In this document: in pieces, positions 44,772-57,479 of the stretch | Position numbering within the stretch: the first letter of the stretch is position 1 | Layout of the letters: each line of letters begins with the position of its first letter | Assembly: GCA_032622095.1 (NCBI GenBank) | Contig: CP136062.1 | Location: 133,753,282-133,817,281, forward strand | Length of the DNA: 64,000 bases | Reading direction: 5' to 3' | From: Siphonodentalium dalli | Lineage: Eukaryota > Mollusca > Scaphopoda > Gadilida > Siphonodentaliidae | The notes under the pieces: model-generated | What the model was told of the DNA's origin: nothing | The model's database searches: none | What the model saw: the letters and a program-made list of their open reading frames with translations, nothing else | Translations under genes and position numbers: made by a program

Positions 44772-47313
44772 TTGAGACCTTTTAATTATCAATAAATGAA
44801 TAGGAGATGGGTAGTGGGAGGGAAGCTGAGTTTTGGAGAGAAAACCAGGATGAGGAAGCAGGTCAGCTTCGAGGGCTGAAATTCGTAGACAACCCGGGGA
44901 TGTTGATAGGGCATGAATCTCACTAACCCGACGCGCCGAAGCAAATGTAAGGAGAAATACTGTTTTTAAAGTCAAATTTACAAACGAGCATGTAGTATTT
45001 AAGGGGTTCGAAGGGAGGACCCTGTAAAAACGTGAGGACAAGACCGAGATTCCACTGTGGAGACAACAATCTGGTACGTGGCCGGGACAGGGCACAACTA
45101 GCCAGGAGATCAGAAAGGGCTTGGCAAGTTGGCATGACCCAATCCAGTGAATGCCACGATGTTTGAAGGTATTGGATAACATGGACCGATAACCCTTGAT
45201 GGCAATGACCGAGAGACCTTTGTGCTCGAATAAAAACAAAAAGAAGTCAGCCAAACGGCGGCGAGATGGAGACCTAAAGTCATAATGGTGATCCAAACAC
45301 CACTGTACATACACGGACCACTGGTAGCGGGCAATAGTGGATCTGGTCTGGAAGAAATTATTCGAGCAGCAACTCGTCTTGAGAAACCGCGGCGCTAGAG
45401 GCCCGACCGGACAAAAGACAGCCGTGTCGGCGGAGGTCTGGTCGCGGGTGATAAATGGGGGGGGGCGACCTTGGCTGAGAAGGTCCGAGGTGAGAGGGAG
45501 AGGAACCGGAGGGGCCTGAATGAGGTGGGGAAGCTGGTTGGTCCAAGACCGACGAGGGTCCAATGGGCAAACCATGAGGATCGTGCAAGGGGTGCAGCGA
45601 ATCTTTTCCAGGACACTGGGAATAATGGCTGACGGAGGGAATGCATACCCGTAGAGATTGCACCACGACAGAGATAGGGCGTCCACCCCTATCGCCAGAG
45701 GATCCGGACAAGGTGACACAAAGCGAGGTAACTGGTGATTGAACCGAGTGGCAAATAGGTCAGAGAGGGGCACCCCCACTGAGCACATAGTGCCTGAAAT
45801 ACTGATGGTTGGAGAGCCCATTCGGTTCCCACCGGAGCCTTCCCGCGCGACAATCGATCGGCCAGGACATTCAGACGGCCCTGAATGTGACGAACCGACA
45901 GGTGAATCTGTTGAGAGAGACAAAGATGGAACACCCGTTGGGTGAGTGAGCAGAGTTGAGGGGACCGGGTGCCCCCCAGATGTCGAAGGTAACTCACCAC
46001 AGTGGTGTTGTCCGTGAGAATCAGAACAGACTTCCGTCTGAGATGTACCAGCCAGTGAATCAAGGACAGTAGAACGGCCAACAGTTCTTTGGTATTGATG
46101 TGTTCGGAACGTATTGAAGGATCCCAGGTGCCTTCCACCGTGAGGTGAGAAGGAAGGAGAACACCCCCACCCGTGAGAGCTGGCATCTGTTGCCAAGGTC
46201 AGCTCGGGCGGGGGAGAGACCAGAGGAATCCCCGATATTAACCAAGGGAAATCGGACCAAATCAGAACAAACCTGCGGAGAGGAGGAACACGCTGGCTGA
46301 GGGGGTCGGTTGCATGACACCACCGACTCCGGAGATAGTACTGGAGGGGTCGGATAAACAATCGACCGCACACAATGAGCTCCGCTGCTGAATTGACCAT
46401 GCCCAGAAAACTGAGAAATTTTCGGGCCGACACCTCCGTTTTGGCAGACATGAACAATGCCTGAGTGTGCATGAGATTCTGCGCGCAAAATAGGAAGACC
46501 CGATTGAGATTCGTTTGAAAATGCATCCCAAGGTGAATGAAATCCTGGGATGGGATCAGAGACGATTTTTTCCAGTTGACCAGAAACCCCAGGTGTAACA
46601 GAAGTCTGTCGAGGAACGAGTCCCGCTCTTGAGCCAAGAGCAGGGGGTCTAATTGAGTCAAATATAGGTCGTCTAGGTACCCGATCGAGGTCACCTGCGA
46701 CCATGTTCGGAAATGGGCCATAACCGCGTCCATAACCCGAACGAAGGCCCACGGACTGAAGTTTAGTCCGAAAGCGAAGGTCCGGAATTGGTAGACTATA
46801 TATACCTCTGTAGCTGAAACGGATGTATCGACGAGAGGCGGGATGGAGCAAAATGTGAAAGTACGCATCCTGTAAATCTATGCTGATTCCGAAACTCATT
46901 GGAAGGGTCAAGGGGCGAACAGTCTCTGGTGTGTCCATAGTGAAGTGCGGGGGATCTATGAACTGATTGAGATTGGAGAGATCGATCACAGGTCTGAATT
47001 TTCCGGGACCCTTTGTTACCAGAAAAAGACGAGAGTAAAACCCCGGCGAAGAGGGGTCGTGAACTATTTCCACAGCCTGCTTGTGTAATAACGTCTGAAT
47101 TTCTAAATCAAACTGACGAGCTGCCTGACAATCTAGCGGAACCGCTGTTGGGATAGGACTCGATGTGAGGGGAGGAGATGACTGAAACGTGACTTGCAAT
47201 CCCTCCCTGATGGTGGCCCGGAGCCACAGATCCTGATGGAAAAGACGAGTCACTCGGGAGCAAATAAAGCTAGACGGCCGCCGACTGGATGAAGAACAGA
47301 CTGTGAACGTCAA
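44769..47313 (-). pseudogene. DIRS reverse transcriptase, RNase H and tyrosine recombinase, frameshifted
   Basis: RT: LFLVTKGPGKFRPVIDLSNL, then SIDLQDAYFHI (motif A), a frameshift near 46830, FGLNFSPWAFVRVMD and the YLDD box (about 46680). RNase H: LTLATDASSHGWG, frameshift near 46150, SEHINTKELLAVLLSL, LILTDNTTVVSYL, HIQGRLNVLADRLSR. After another shift near 45700: RSTIARYQWSVYVQW and FASARRVSEIHALS, the first Arg box of the recombinase. The HxxR and Tyr boxes are absent. Confidence 0.8.
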
Positions 47314-48853
47314 AAGCGACGTGCATTGCGGGAACCCCGACGACCCCCCGGCGAGCGAAAATACTGTGAAGGCCTCGAACTCTGACTAGAACGACCCTGA
47401 GGATGATGTGAAGAATCCACAAGCGATTGTACATTCTGTACAATCTGCTGGGCATTGGATCGGAGCTGTTGTTCCCGATCTGCCCGAGGGATCCGCATAG
47501 GCTGAGAGGTGGCCGGAAAAGGCAATCCTGACGTCAAATCACCGGAGGTAAATTGAGGTTGGGAAGAACCCGATTGAGACTTCTTAGGCGGAAAGCTGTG
47601 ACCAGAGGAAGTAGATTTTTTCTTGGCCTGAAAAGTCACCTTAGACCCGGGTCGCTTTCGACTGGAGGACGTGTTCTGAGACTTAAGCAGGGGAGCCTCT
47701 TGGGCCATCATGTCTCTAGTCTCGGCAACCTTATTATTAAATACAGCAGAACCACCGAGTGGTTGACCCATGAGATAATATCTGTGATGAGGCGCCATCG
47801 ATGCGCCCCTGAGGGAGGTATGGCGGAATAACAGGTCAAGATTAGTGGAAAGTGCGGTAACGGTGGACATGGCATGTCCGATGCTGCGATACAGGATCTT
47901 TGTGAGATCCGCGACATCTGTGGAGGATGAAGGGCTAGCCTGCCTATCCGCCATATAGAGTGCTGAAGTAGTTAAGTCTGCGAACGAGAGGACTTTTAAT
48001 GTCTTTCTGTGGAGTTTGAACAGCCTCGAACTGATTCCGGGAGAGAAATATGGAGCCAGGGTCTGTAGCCCCGATACTGGACGCGTCGCGATCCAGTAAC
48101 GGACCATGTTCCAAATCCACCGGGTTCAGGGTGGTATCGTAGGTGCGGCCAGAATAGCCCAGTAATTTTTCTGAAGGAGGCAACAGTAAGCCACTCTGCT
48201 GAGGTCCCCGGCAGGGACCTGAAAACACTGCCGCCACAGCTGCATTGTAATGATCATTCCATGATTTAATCTGAAGGGACTGAGGCAACTTCAGCTGAGA
48301 GACAGGATCCGGAGGAACGTCAGTTAGGATGTCGATACTAGACGAAACGCCTTGGCGAGTCGGGGGCGGAGGAGGCGGACACAAATCAGTTGGTAACAAT
48401 TTATAGATGAGGGCCAACGAATCCTTATAGTCGCGGGTCAAAGGCCCAGCAATCGACGACCCATCCGAGAGTGACCCCACTTGTGAAGCACTCTCGGACG
48501 AGCAAGGATAACCCGGGTCAGCATCGAATGCTTCGCAATCCAGGGGGTGTATTGAGAGCACGTCCTCGTCTCTATTGGGCGTCGTCCGTCGAGGCGATGG
48601 AGCATGAGGAGGGCAAGCATCCCGGCTAGGCGGCCTGCTGGAACGAATTCCGGTGCCTCGGGGTTTAAGTTAGAAGCCTGTACTGGTTCTGGCTGAGGAG
48701 CCGAAGAAGGCCAGGAACCATAAGGCCAAGGCCACATCGGGGGGGGGGGGTGTGGCGCAAATGCAGGAGAATAGCTGGGATACGTACTGGCCCGCCCCAA
48801 AACCTGGAGGGACAGAAGCCGGAAATGAACCCGACGAATTGAGGACAGGTCAT
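47310..48853 (-). pseudogene. DIRS gag-like protein, frameshifted
   Basis: Begins MTCPQFVGFISGFCPSRFWG, then shifts frame at or before a homopolymer G/C run (48738-48749), again near 48560 (RDEDVLSIHPLDCEAFDADP) and near 48000 (FKLHRKTLKVLSFADLTTSA). The C-terminus is Ser/Arg/Gln-rich (SSRPSQYFRSPGGRRGSRN), a nucleic-acid-binding tail as in DIRS gag proteins. Confidence 0.7.
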
Positions 48854-48900
48854 GGCCCGTGCGGTCGAGCCGCCTGGACTGGAGGCTTTATTGTTATATA

Positions 48901-50237
48901 TATTGTTGTCACCTTACCAAAGAAATCATCTCTGAGTTTCCTAATAAAACAGCAGAGTAAACTCTCATCAATGGCCAGGAATGAAACTGCCATCCTCACC
49001 TCTGTTGGTCCATCTTTGCTTTTCTCAATCGATATCACACTGTAGTTGTTTACTAGGAATACAATACGAGATTCTGATCATCCATCAATATTGCAAAACA
49101 TAACTACCCTATAGGGCCAGGGAATTTTTACATACCAGAGGGGGTAATAATGATTTCAAAAATATGAACGAAAACATTAACAGTATGACCGACCTGATAG
49201 TCATTTGTGGAACAGGGACCCGGAAATAGCTTCGAACAATTTGTGAATGACCCACATGCTGTCCTCTGATGGCTGGATGATCGCCTAGAGTAACAGAACG
49301 AAAGAAAGAACTGCGGGAGTTGCACTGAAAGTTAGCCGCGCCCAGAAACGCAAATCAGTTAAACACTCAAGAATTGACTAACGGAGCTCGCGATGTTGCT
49401 ACAATTTTTTTATTTTTTTTAAAATATTTTTATTAGGATCCTGGTATGCATATCTCATAAATAAGTGTATACACATTCATGTATATGTAATATGATGGTT
49501 AACAGCTTGAGATTTATTCTATTGAACATAAAGTATAAATTATATGTTTATATATTATTGCTTGTGCATAAAACTTTGTATAATTATAATAAAAAAATTA
49601 ATTTGAGCATTCCATCTCAGTGGAGAATACATGTGAGCTAGATTTCCCTTCATCCCCACACCCTTGCCTAGATGCATGCAAAAACATTAGTTGAATTTGG
49701 GATTGACGGTGATGTAAACAATTTCTTTCCAGTTTTCTGTTGACTTATTGATAATGTTAACAGTGGTTTCAAGTCTTCCCATCTTGTTTTATAATGAGCC
49801 GTACTGACTTCTAATTGACTGTGCTGAGACATGTAACAGAACGAAAGAGAGAACTGCAACCGTTACACATGTTCCCTAATTGACGCTTCGGCAGATATCG
49901 GCATTATCCAATCAGATAACGGCATCTTTCACTGAGATCCTAGCGTGATTTCCGGTAAGACATCAATGAGTGTTGATAGCGTAGCAACACTCAATATCGG
50001 CGGATGTTTGTTCGGAATGAACATCATTTTTTGTGTAATTAGCAAGACTATTAAATTTCATACTAAGTATCCGTGCATCACCTTATCATCCAATCAGAAA
50101 ATGTTGTCATTTATTCCTGGTTTGGTGATTAATTTCGACGCCCGGCGAGAGATTTCGTTTGTTTTATTAACAGTTCATAAGGATAATTTGTTCGATGTGC
50201 ACCAGAATATTTCCAAGCTGAGTCGGGTTTTCATAAA
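48901..50237. other. Intergenic, no supported gene
   Basis: Two segments (49195-49320 and 49680-49860) share 'catgtaacagaacgaaag' style wording ('agtaacagaacgaaagaaagaactgc' at 49291 and 49836), suggesting a repeated element. Nothing else recognised. Confidence 0.4.
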
Positions 50238-50351
50238 ATGGTGAAAACGTGTAGCCATGGGAGGTGTAACACTGACAATCGATACCCGGATAGATGTATC
50301 GGAGTGAATTTTATTCCGCTTGCGACAGGCTGCTTGCGAAGCGAAAGTTGA
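50238..50351 (+). pseudogene. THAP-type zinc-finger N-terminal fragment
   Basis: MVKTCSHGRCNTDNRYPD then GVNFIP resembles the first 30 residues of animal THAP proteins (C-x(4)-C start, NTD-RYP, G-V-x-F-x-P). After that similarity is lost and a stop follows; no clear splice donor. Could be the first exon of a gene or a fossil. Confidence 0.4.
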
Positions 50352-51476
50352 CATTGACAAACTATGTTATTATAATTGAATAGTTATTGTGTTCTTATAT
50401 CTGACTGCTAGAAAATTTGAGTAGGCAGTTCATATGAGGTGTGTTCACAGTTCGTGAGCTGCAACTAATTATGGGATTACGTAATGATGTAATTATGTGA
50501 AAATGGGGTCTCAGTCCCGGCCCAATAAAACCATGTTTAACCGGATCCATGTCATGCTAATCACATCTGTTAATGAGTCTGCCAAATAACGAGAGTGTCA
50601 CTTACACCCTGGCTGCATTAGTAATGCCGTGTGAAGTAATTGATTTATAATATGTGTTGTCTCAATGACAGTTATACCTAGTATTCCCAATTCGACGTTA
50701 CAATAAACAACTCGAAATATTGCAAATAAGCCGATCCATAGTCGTAAGTCAGCGTTTATTAAGGATTGCATGTTTACAGAGAATATTGTGGGCACATGTA
50801 GACATACATGTTATTGTACATATCGAGAAAACTGCGCAGTCGGCCAGGAAAAACCGCCTAGGTAAAAAAACCCTTTATTTTCTGGGGGAAAAACAAGGCG
50901 GAAACCTGTTTTCCGAACCCCCATTCGTACGCAGCGGCAATGTTTGTATATTTGTATTGTATTGTGTTTGTGTTTTTTATTTGATTAAAAAAATTAAATA
51001 TTGTTTATACACCAACCAGACTTGATGCTAATTTGTGTTAACAAACACAATAAATTTAGGTGGTGATAATAAATGTTGATTCTTACGTTTAAATCGTCAT
51101 TTAGCTACAAAATGCCGTTATGGTCAAACTAGTTTTGAAGAAATGTACGTTACAATGAAAAAAATCAAACGAGCAGCCTTGACGTTGCGCGTGATCGCTG
51201 ATCGGGAGGGGCGGCTTGACCAAAATCAGTAGCAACACAAACGTTCTGAGCGTCATAGCATACGAACATAACACCATAGCATACGAACATAACACAAAAA
51301 TGTATATAAACATCAAAATCACTCGTTATGAATAATAAGCTCGGAATTTACGGATCGGAAATATATTCCACATATTGATCGTATAGTTTCGGCAAATGTA
51401 TGGTGGGTTGCACAGCACAAACTTGTATATTCACAAAAATAATGCAGCATTAAAAAGATATAATTATTGCACCCAC

Positions 51477-51772
51477 CCAGCTTGACAAGAGCAGTGGACA
51501 TCGGAAATATTCGATGAATCAACCTCTAAATCAACCTGGAGTGGACTTTCATTTTTCCGCTGGTTTCGGTGACATTTTGCTCCAACAAACAGTTTATTTT
51601 CCAACTTATTTATTGACACGTTGTGGACATAACCTTCGCTATAGTATCTGAAACCTTGCTGACGGGGTTTTAAAGATGTTCCCACCGAATTAAAAAAGAT
51701 TTTATCGAAATTGTCCGGCAAATCCGACAGAGCTCCTATGCGCGGCTTCACAGTTTCACTCATATTTACCAT
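51477..51772 (-). CDS. First exon of a SWIM zinc-finger protein
   Basis: Minus strand from ATG at 51772. FRYYSEGYVHNVSINKLENK, then GAKCHRNQRKNESPLQVDLE and DVHCSCQAG match the lead-in and the first CxC of a SWIM domain as seen in YqaJ/SWIM proteins of aquatic animals. The exon appears to end at GCTGG|GTGGGT, where the C-x-H half would follow. No matching downstream exon was found between 48.9 and 51.5 kb, so the gene continues further left, is broken, or is a mobile-element gene fragment. Confidence 0.5.
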
Positions 51773-51779
51773 TTGATTG

Positions 51780-53004
51780 TCTTACCGCAGCCAGCTCTAA
51801 GCTGTAGGCGAGGTTATCGGCCGCTGGCCGAAAGGTGAATTGGCAAAAGTAAATGAATCATTAACTCCCTTGTGCCAATGAGATATCTCGTCGCCCAACG
51901 TCATGCCATTCAACGCCGGCAACGATATCTGTATCTGTATCAATATGTCCCAGTGACCAGTTTGACTTTTATGGGATATTGAGAGAGCACATTATTTTTC
52001 TCTCCGAGTGAGTGCCGCCTTGACTGTTTCAATATATGCAGCATTGACTGCATCGTCGTCAAGTTTATTCCAGTCCAGGATGGTGCGCGGAAAGAATGAA
52101 TTCTTGAACTGGTCTGAGTTTGTCTGGATTGGTTTGAATGATATACTAATTGTTAGTTCTACAATGTTGGTATAATATCACAGTCCTCAAATTTCTTTGC
52201 CATGATGTTCCTTTTCGTTTGATTTGTTTGGTTTTCGTAGTTATCGGGTAATATTGCGGAGGCCGATCACTGAACCACTTTCTATAATAGGGCTAGGCAT
52301 TTGTTTATAATTTTTCGAGCATTCTTGTGACACAGTCCTTATCTAATGACATGTAGTCTCTGGTGATAAACTGTGCATCAATAATTATTTGGCCGTGTTG
52401 ATATGTCATAGCCCATCGGCCATCGCCCGTTATTATGATCTTATTATGTTTCCACTGTATTCCTTTCCCACAGTTTGTTCTATTTATTTTGAGAAATAAT
52501 ACAAACTTATGATATTGAAATTATTACTCATTGACCAAATATAAAATGGTTTAGTGAAATCATATATTAAAACATATTTTTATATTATGGCAAAGATGCT
52601 GCTACAACCTGCAGTCTTGCTGATCACAGGGTCTGCAAAGAACAATTAATTTGACAACAATCTTCAGAAACAAGACAACTGATGGAAGGCATTAAACAAT
52701 TTAATTTAGGACTTGGAAAATCAGGTTACCGTATACCGTGCTGGTACCGGTATTGAGTTCTGAAAATAACTTTGGTATATCATGTGTTTGAAAAAATAGT
52801 TGACGCAATAAGCCAATTAAAGCTACCATTGCTGTGCATGTAAGTCTGCGGCAGGCCAGCTAGAGCTAACATCCACCAATTCGAGGAGTTAATAGAAATT
52901 TTGAGAATGCCGGATACGGTACCGGTACCAATAAAAATTCATAGGAATGTCAGTGTTGCATATTGATATTGAAATTAAAAAAAAAATGTCGTCGATCGGG
53001 TCAC
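51780..53004. other. Intergenic, nothing recognised
   Basis: No coding signal. Contains imperfect inverted 'ggtaccggta' motifs near 52741 and 52918. Confidence 0.4.
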
Positions 53005-53008
53005 TTAA

Positions 53009-55285
53009 AGGGGTACTGTACACAGAGATAGACAATTTTTTTATTTACTCCCATTGACATAACTTTCAAGTTAGATTGTGTTCGTGTTATATGAGTTTCG
53101 TATAAACCTAATTTAGCGACGAAAATATTGATCTTGGAAATAAAAATATTACGATTTCAAACTACGCGCCATGTTTTGACCTTCACCGGAAAAGACGCAG
53201 GTTGCAGGATGAACCGGAAGTTTAATTGATGCCTGCAATCTCTTCCATCGAACAATCTCACCCCCTATAAAAAATACTTGACGCTTTATGAATCTTGTTT
53301 CTTCTCTTTTTCCCCAAATTGGTTATAGCGGCAGGGGGGGGGTCTGGAAAAAAATTGCACATATAGGGCCCAAAAAGTTTTTTTCCGACCTCAAGGGACC
53401 CACCACCCCATTTTTGCAAAAAAAATATTTTTTTCCTCCAAAATTTTGGGGACCCACCCCCCGTTTCTCATGTTTTTATCAAAATTTCAGAGGTTTTTTT
53501 TAGCTGTTCTTCAATAACTGTTAACTGCCTTACTAATTGGTAAACACAGATCAGAAAAACGAAAAATATACTGTATTTCCATGTGTTTCCTGGTGTTTTA
53601 AGTATCTAACAACAATATTAATTAAGCATTGTGTAGGTACACTATATGTCACAAATTGCCCTAGACCCCATTATAGCCTTAATATATCGAGTGTGTTGTG
53701 TCTGACAGAACACTGGCCAGTGTAAATAGTGGTAAACAGGTCAGGGGTTCCACAATTATATGTGCATGATCAAAGAACTCTTTTCTTATCCAACAGGATG
53801 GGGTGGGGAGGGGAATTGTTTTTTGGTTATGTATACACATATATATATGGTTATTATACTGCCCGATATTATAGTCGGCGGGTATATAGTTGACGTCTCG
53901 AGCCGTCTGTGCGTACAAACATTTTGAATTTTAACTCAAGAGTCAGTTGTCATATTTGATGCCCTATGGCATGGTGACGGACCAGAAATGGCGGACGAAT
54001 ATGCATAATATCGCGGGTTGTGACCACCAATGCCTACCAGAGTTATGGGCCCTGTTCGACTTTATGAAATTCAGTCCATACAAAGTTTTTGCAATATAAG
54101 TTAAGTGTCGGTTGTCAAATTTTGATGTGGTTTGGTATGGTGATAGACCAGAATGAAGAATTGAATGTCATTTCTCAATGCATCTGAATGCATCACATTA
54201 TTTCAGTTCATCTATTTGTAACTGATAACAGTATACAATTAGTATTTTAGTTTCGTCTTGTTGAGCAGTAAAGCTCCCAGATGAAGTTCGGAAATTCAAT
54301 GAGAATAGCGTCACCTTCATTTGGGATTGTCTGAGCAGTAAACAGTAATGTCATTCATCATAACCAATTCAGTTTTATTTGGATAATTGTTGCAAATTAA
54401 CATTACTTGCAATCATTCAAGTTGAGAAATAACCAGAAGGAATGAATTTGATTACATGCCAGAACAAGACAGTACGTATTTCAGAAATTAGAAATTTATG
54501 AGATACCCTTTTCAATTTCATGTTATGCAACAATCAGGTTAATGATATCTACTAGTAGTCATCATTGAGTATTCACCATGTAGTATCCAATTTGCGATAA
54601 GAGTTTTTTTTTTTTTTTATTACGTTTATTCAGGTAATACAACTGGGTAATATATTAATTTTGTTACTAAATATTTCTTCCGTTGATCATAAGTTTCCTG
54701 AACGTTAATACTGTGGTCCACTGTGCATTGGTCTGGGATACTGTGAAATCCAGAATGTTGCTAAATCTGAGGCTAAAGAGTCACTTTAGCTGCCTATGTA
54801 GCCCTATACCAACAAGCATGGTACTAACATGCTTACAAACAACATTACATGGTCAGTACTTGTAAATTGTTTGAAAAAAACCCATTTTGGAAAAAATTTA
54901 CAAGCACCATTTTTTCCGCCTTTGGACCACCCACCCACCCCGGCCCTATATACGGAATTTTTTTGCAGACCCCCCCGACTTCCTTTTGCGTGTAACATGT
55001 TTTGTTCGCAACTCAATAATGTTCGTCGTAAACGGCCGTCGATAAAAGACACCCAACATGTGAGATTTCAAGAACGGTAACTCGTAATGGCATAATTCTC
55101 CATTTTATGACTCCAGCCATAAATTCATTTATATTAAATAATTCAATTTGACTTTTATGATAGCCTGTTAACCGGAACGTTTTCAGTAGACATCGTCGAC
55201 TCAAATACGTTATTTTAAAATATAATATTGATATTAGATCGCAATTGTTACCGGGAATTTATTGAAATTGGTGTACAGTACCCCT
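53009..55285. mobile_element. 2.28-kb non-autonomous element with TTAA target sites
   Basis: Left end AGGGGTACTGTACAC preceded by TTAA (53005-53008); right end GTGTACAGTACCCCT followed by TTAA (55286-55289). Subterminal parts are degenerate inverted copies (e.g. 'gggggggtct...aaaaaaattgcacatatagggc' against 'gccctatatacggaatttttttgcagaccccccc'). TTAA specificity fits piggyBac or Kolobok type. No transposase. The interior contains a dispersed repeat near 53850-54150. Confidence 0.7.
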
Positions 55286-55374
55286 TTAATTAATTTAACT
55301 ACTATTTCATTAGAAGTTTGATCTATGAAACTATAACCTGTAGGTGCACGTTGAACTTTGAAATTTGAAATGAG

Positions 55375-55758
55375 TCCATGGTTAGATCAGCAATATATTA
55401 TGGAGCGGAGATATGGGACCCGTACAAGAAGGAAGATATCAAGACACTAGAGAAGGTTCAAAGAAGGGCTGCAGGGTTTATCACCGGAAAGTATACAGAC
55501 AGAAAAAAGGGTGCAGTTACATTAGAAAAATTAAGGCGAAAAACTTCCCAGGCTTTGAAACGACAAACATCATCGAAACTCAAATTCATTCAAGCAAATC
55601 AGAGTTGTAACACCACAGTACGAAAATTCGTTCTTTGTTCGTACAATTCTCGAGTGGAATAGCCTGGATGTGAGCGTATGTGAAGAAACAACAGACAAAA
55701 CAGCTTATTAAAGTCCTCCCGACGGCGCACCTACAGTCGCAAGCCTCCTGCGCTGAGA
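55375..55758 (+). pseudogene. C-terminal end of a CR1/L2-like reverse transcriptase
   Basis: VRSAIYYGAEIWDPYKKED, LEKVQRRAAGFITGKY, then after a frameshift FVRTILEWNSLDVSVC and a 3' region reading like 'APTVASLLR', the usual end of such polyproteins. Interrupted by the 5-kb element; the tail 'acagatacagatacagat' resumes at about 60797. Confidence 0.7.
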
Positions 55759-57056
55759 TACTAGTCCGGCCGCCAGGTCACGGATGCGTGTTTTGGCGTA
55801 TAAAGTTTTTTTCTCTGCGGATTTTGTAGATTCAGGTATCCGACATCAAGATTTTATCGGCTGGCCATCTGTCAGCCTTGAGCAATTTTTTTTATAGCGC
55901 CCTAAAAAGTATACCCCCCCCCCCCAATTTTTTCCCAGACGTAAAACCAGTAACTTGGAATTTGTTGCAAATTCACATGACTAATCTAGTAAAATGTATA
56001 TATTTTCATGATACTAGTTTGGGCCAAAATTGAAACTCAACATCCAAGATGGCCACCACAATGGCCGCCGGAAGTTGAAAATATGACATTTTTTCACAAA
56101 TATCTTCTAGATCAGTTCATGCTGTTTGGAACTGGTTCTGTGAAATGACTTTATTTTGTATTTTGTATATTAACTGATCATTGGAGCAATTAAATATGCA
56201 ATTATTGGGGTCCTATCCACTTGTGATCCCTCAAAAATTCGATTTTACAGAACGCGTTATAAAATTTCACCAAAAAATCACAACTGGGATTCTAGTCATA
56301 TTTCAACAAGAAATGAACAGAAGGTTGCAATTAAGTAAGGCATACCATTACCTATGAATATTCCAACTCACTGGAACCAAAATTCTTACTTTGGCTCAAA
56401 ATGGCCGCCAAAATATGGAAAAATGGTAAATATCGTCCTAGGGTGTCCTGCAATCGCTTACAAGTTGTGGTTGATGTACAAAATTGGCTATTATGCCTTC
56501 TATACATTGAATACTAACATGTCTGCTGCACCATGGTTAATTGTTACTGTTGCCACCACTGACATCACCAAAACTATTGGACGTTTCTCTCAAAAACTTG
56601 ACATAAATATCGGCAAAAATTTACTTTTCAGGTTTGGACCATTTTTCTAGTAATGTAATTATCTTTGGATTTAAAGGTGTTTATTGTATTGGTCTATCTT
56701 AAATGTGTTACACTACGGTGTTTATAGAACAAATTGCTCAAGATGGCTTCCAATATGGCAACCAAATTGGTAATAAGTTATTTTTTTTACATATATCATT
56801 ATAACATTATATATATAACATTATTCTCTGCGTTATCCGAAAATGTACCAAATTGTGACTCACTTGGTTATTATATGTGTTAGTTAATTAACTCACAACT
56901 AAATGTTCTATTATGGTTGTCCCAGTTCCGTATGGGGCATGACAAATTTATTTTAAAGTATGGAATTTTGCGGAGAACCTCTTTTGTGATTCTGACCATA
57001 TTATTGAAAGGAAATGGGCAGAACTTTGAGACGGAACTGAGATGAACCATAATACC

Positions 57057-57385
57057 CTTCACCGTGGTGTATTTGCCGTTCAGCCGCGGTGCCAGAGTTT
57101 GTAACTGCAGTTGAGCACCGCGGCCGAACGGCATGTACACTGCGGCCAAACGGCAAGTACACCTTGGCCGAAAGGCAACTACAACGCGGCCGAATGGCAT
57201 GCACACCGTGGTTAGATTTCTGGTTTGTATCAGTTTAATGAACGTACACCGTGGCAACTACACTATGGTTGAATGGGAGGTACACCGCGGCCCAACTGTA
57301 GTTAGCCGGTGGAGCTGCGGTGTAGTAGCATTTCGGCCGCGGTGGCAACGCTAACCACACCTCGGTTAAGTGGACACTTGATTTG
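57057..57385. mobile_element. CCGCGG-rich MITE in the left arm
   Basis: Built of 'gcggccgaacggcaagtacacc' style units; right end 'ggacacttgatttgtcc'. The corresponding point of the right arm is uninterrupted ('gaaccataat|atgtg'). Confidence 0.7.
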
Positions 57386-57479
57386 TCCAGCAGGTATGTG
57401 GCTCTTCTGTTCCATTATGATAAACCAATATCAACTGGATACAGGATGGATGCCAAGATGGTAGCCAGGGAGTTACTCT

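Larger units (their letters stand above)
44769..48900 (-). mobile_element. DIRS-like tyrosine-recombinase retrotransposon, frameshifted
   Basis: Minus strand, GC-rich in an AT-rich setting. Order: gag, reverse transcriptase, RNase H, tyrosine recombinase, as in DIRS1-type elements. Coding needs at least five frame changes, so the copy is inactive. The recombinase is cut short: the 117-bp tandem repeat begins where its second half should be. The 5' border near 48900 is estimated from loss of similarity with the inverted gag copy. Confidence 0.82.

Noticed and set aside
48884-49038. Minus-strand segment IEKSKDGPTEVRMAVSFLAI... as an exon
   Set aside because: It ends next to a GTGACA that could be a donor, but there is no family match and no partner exon.
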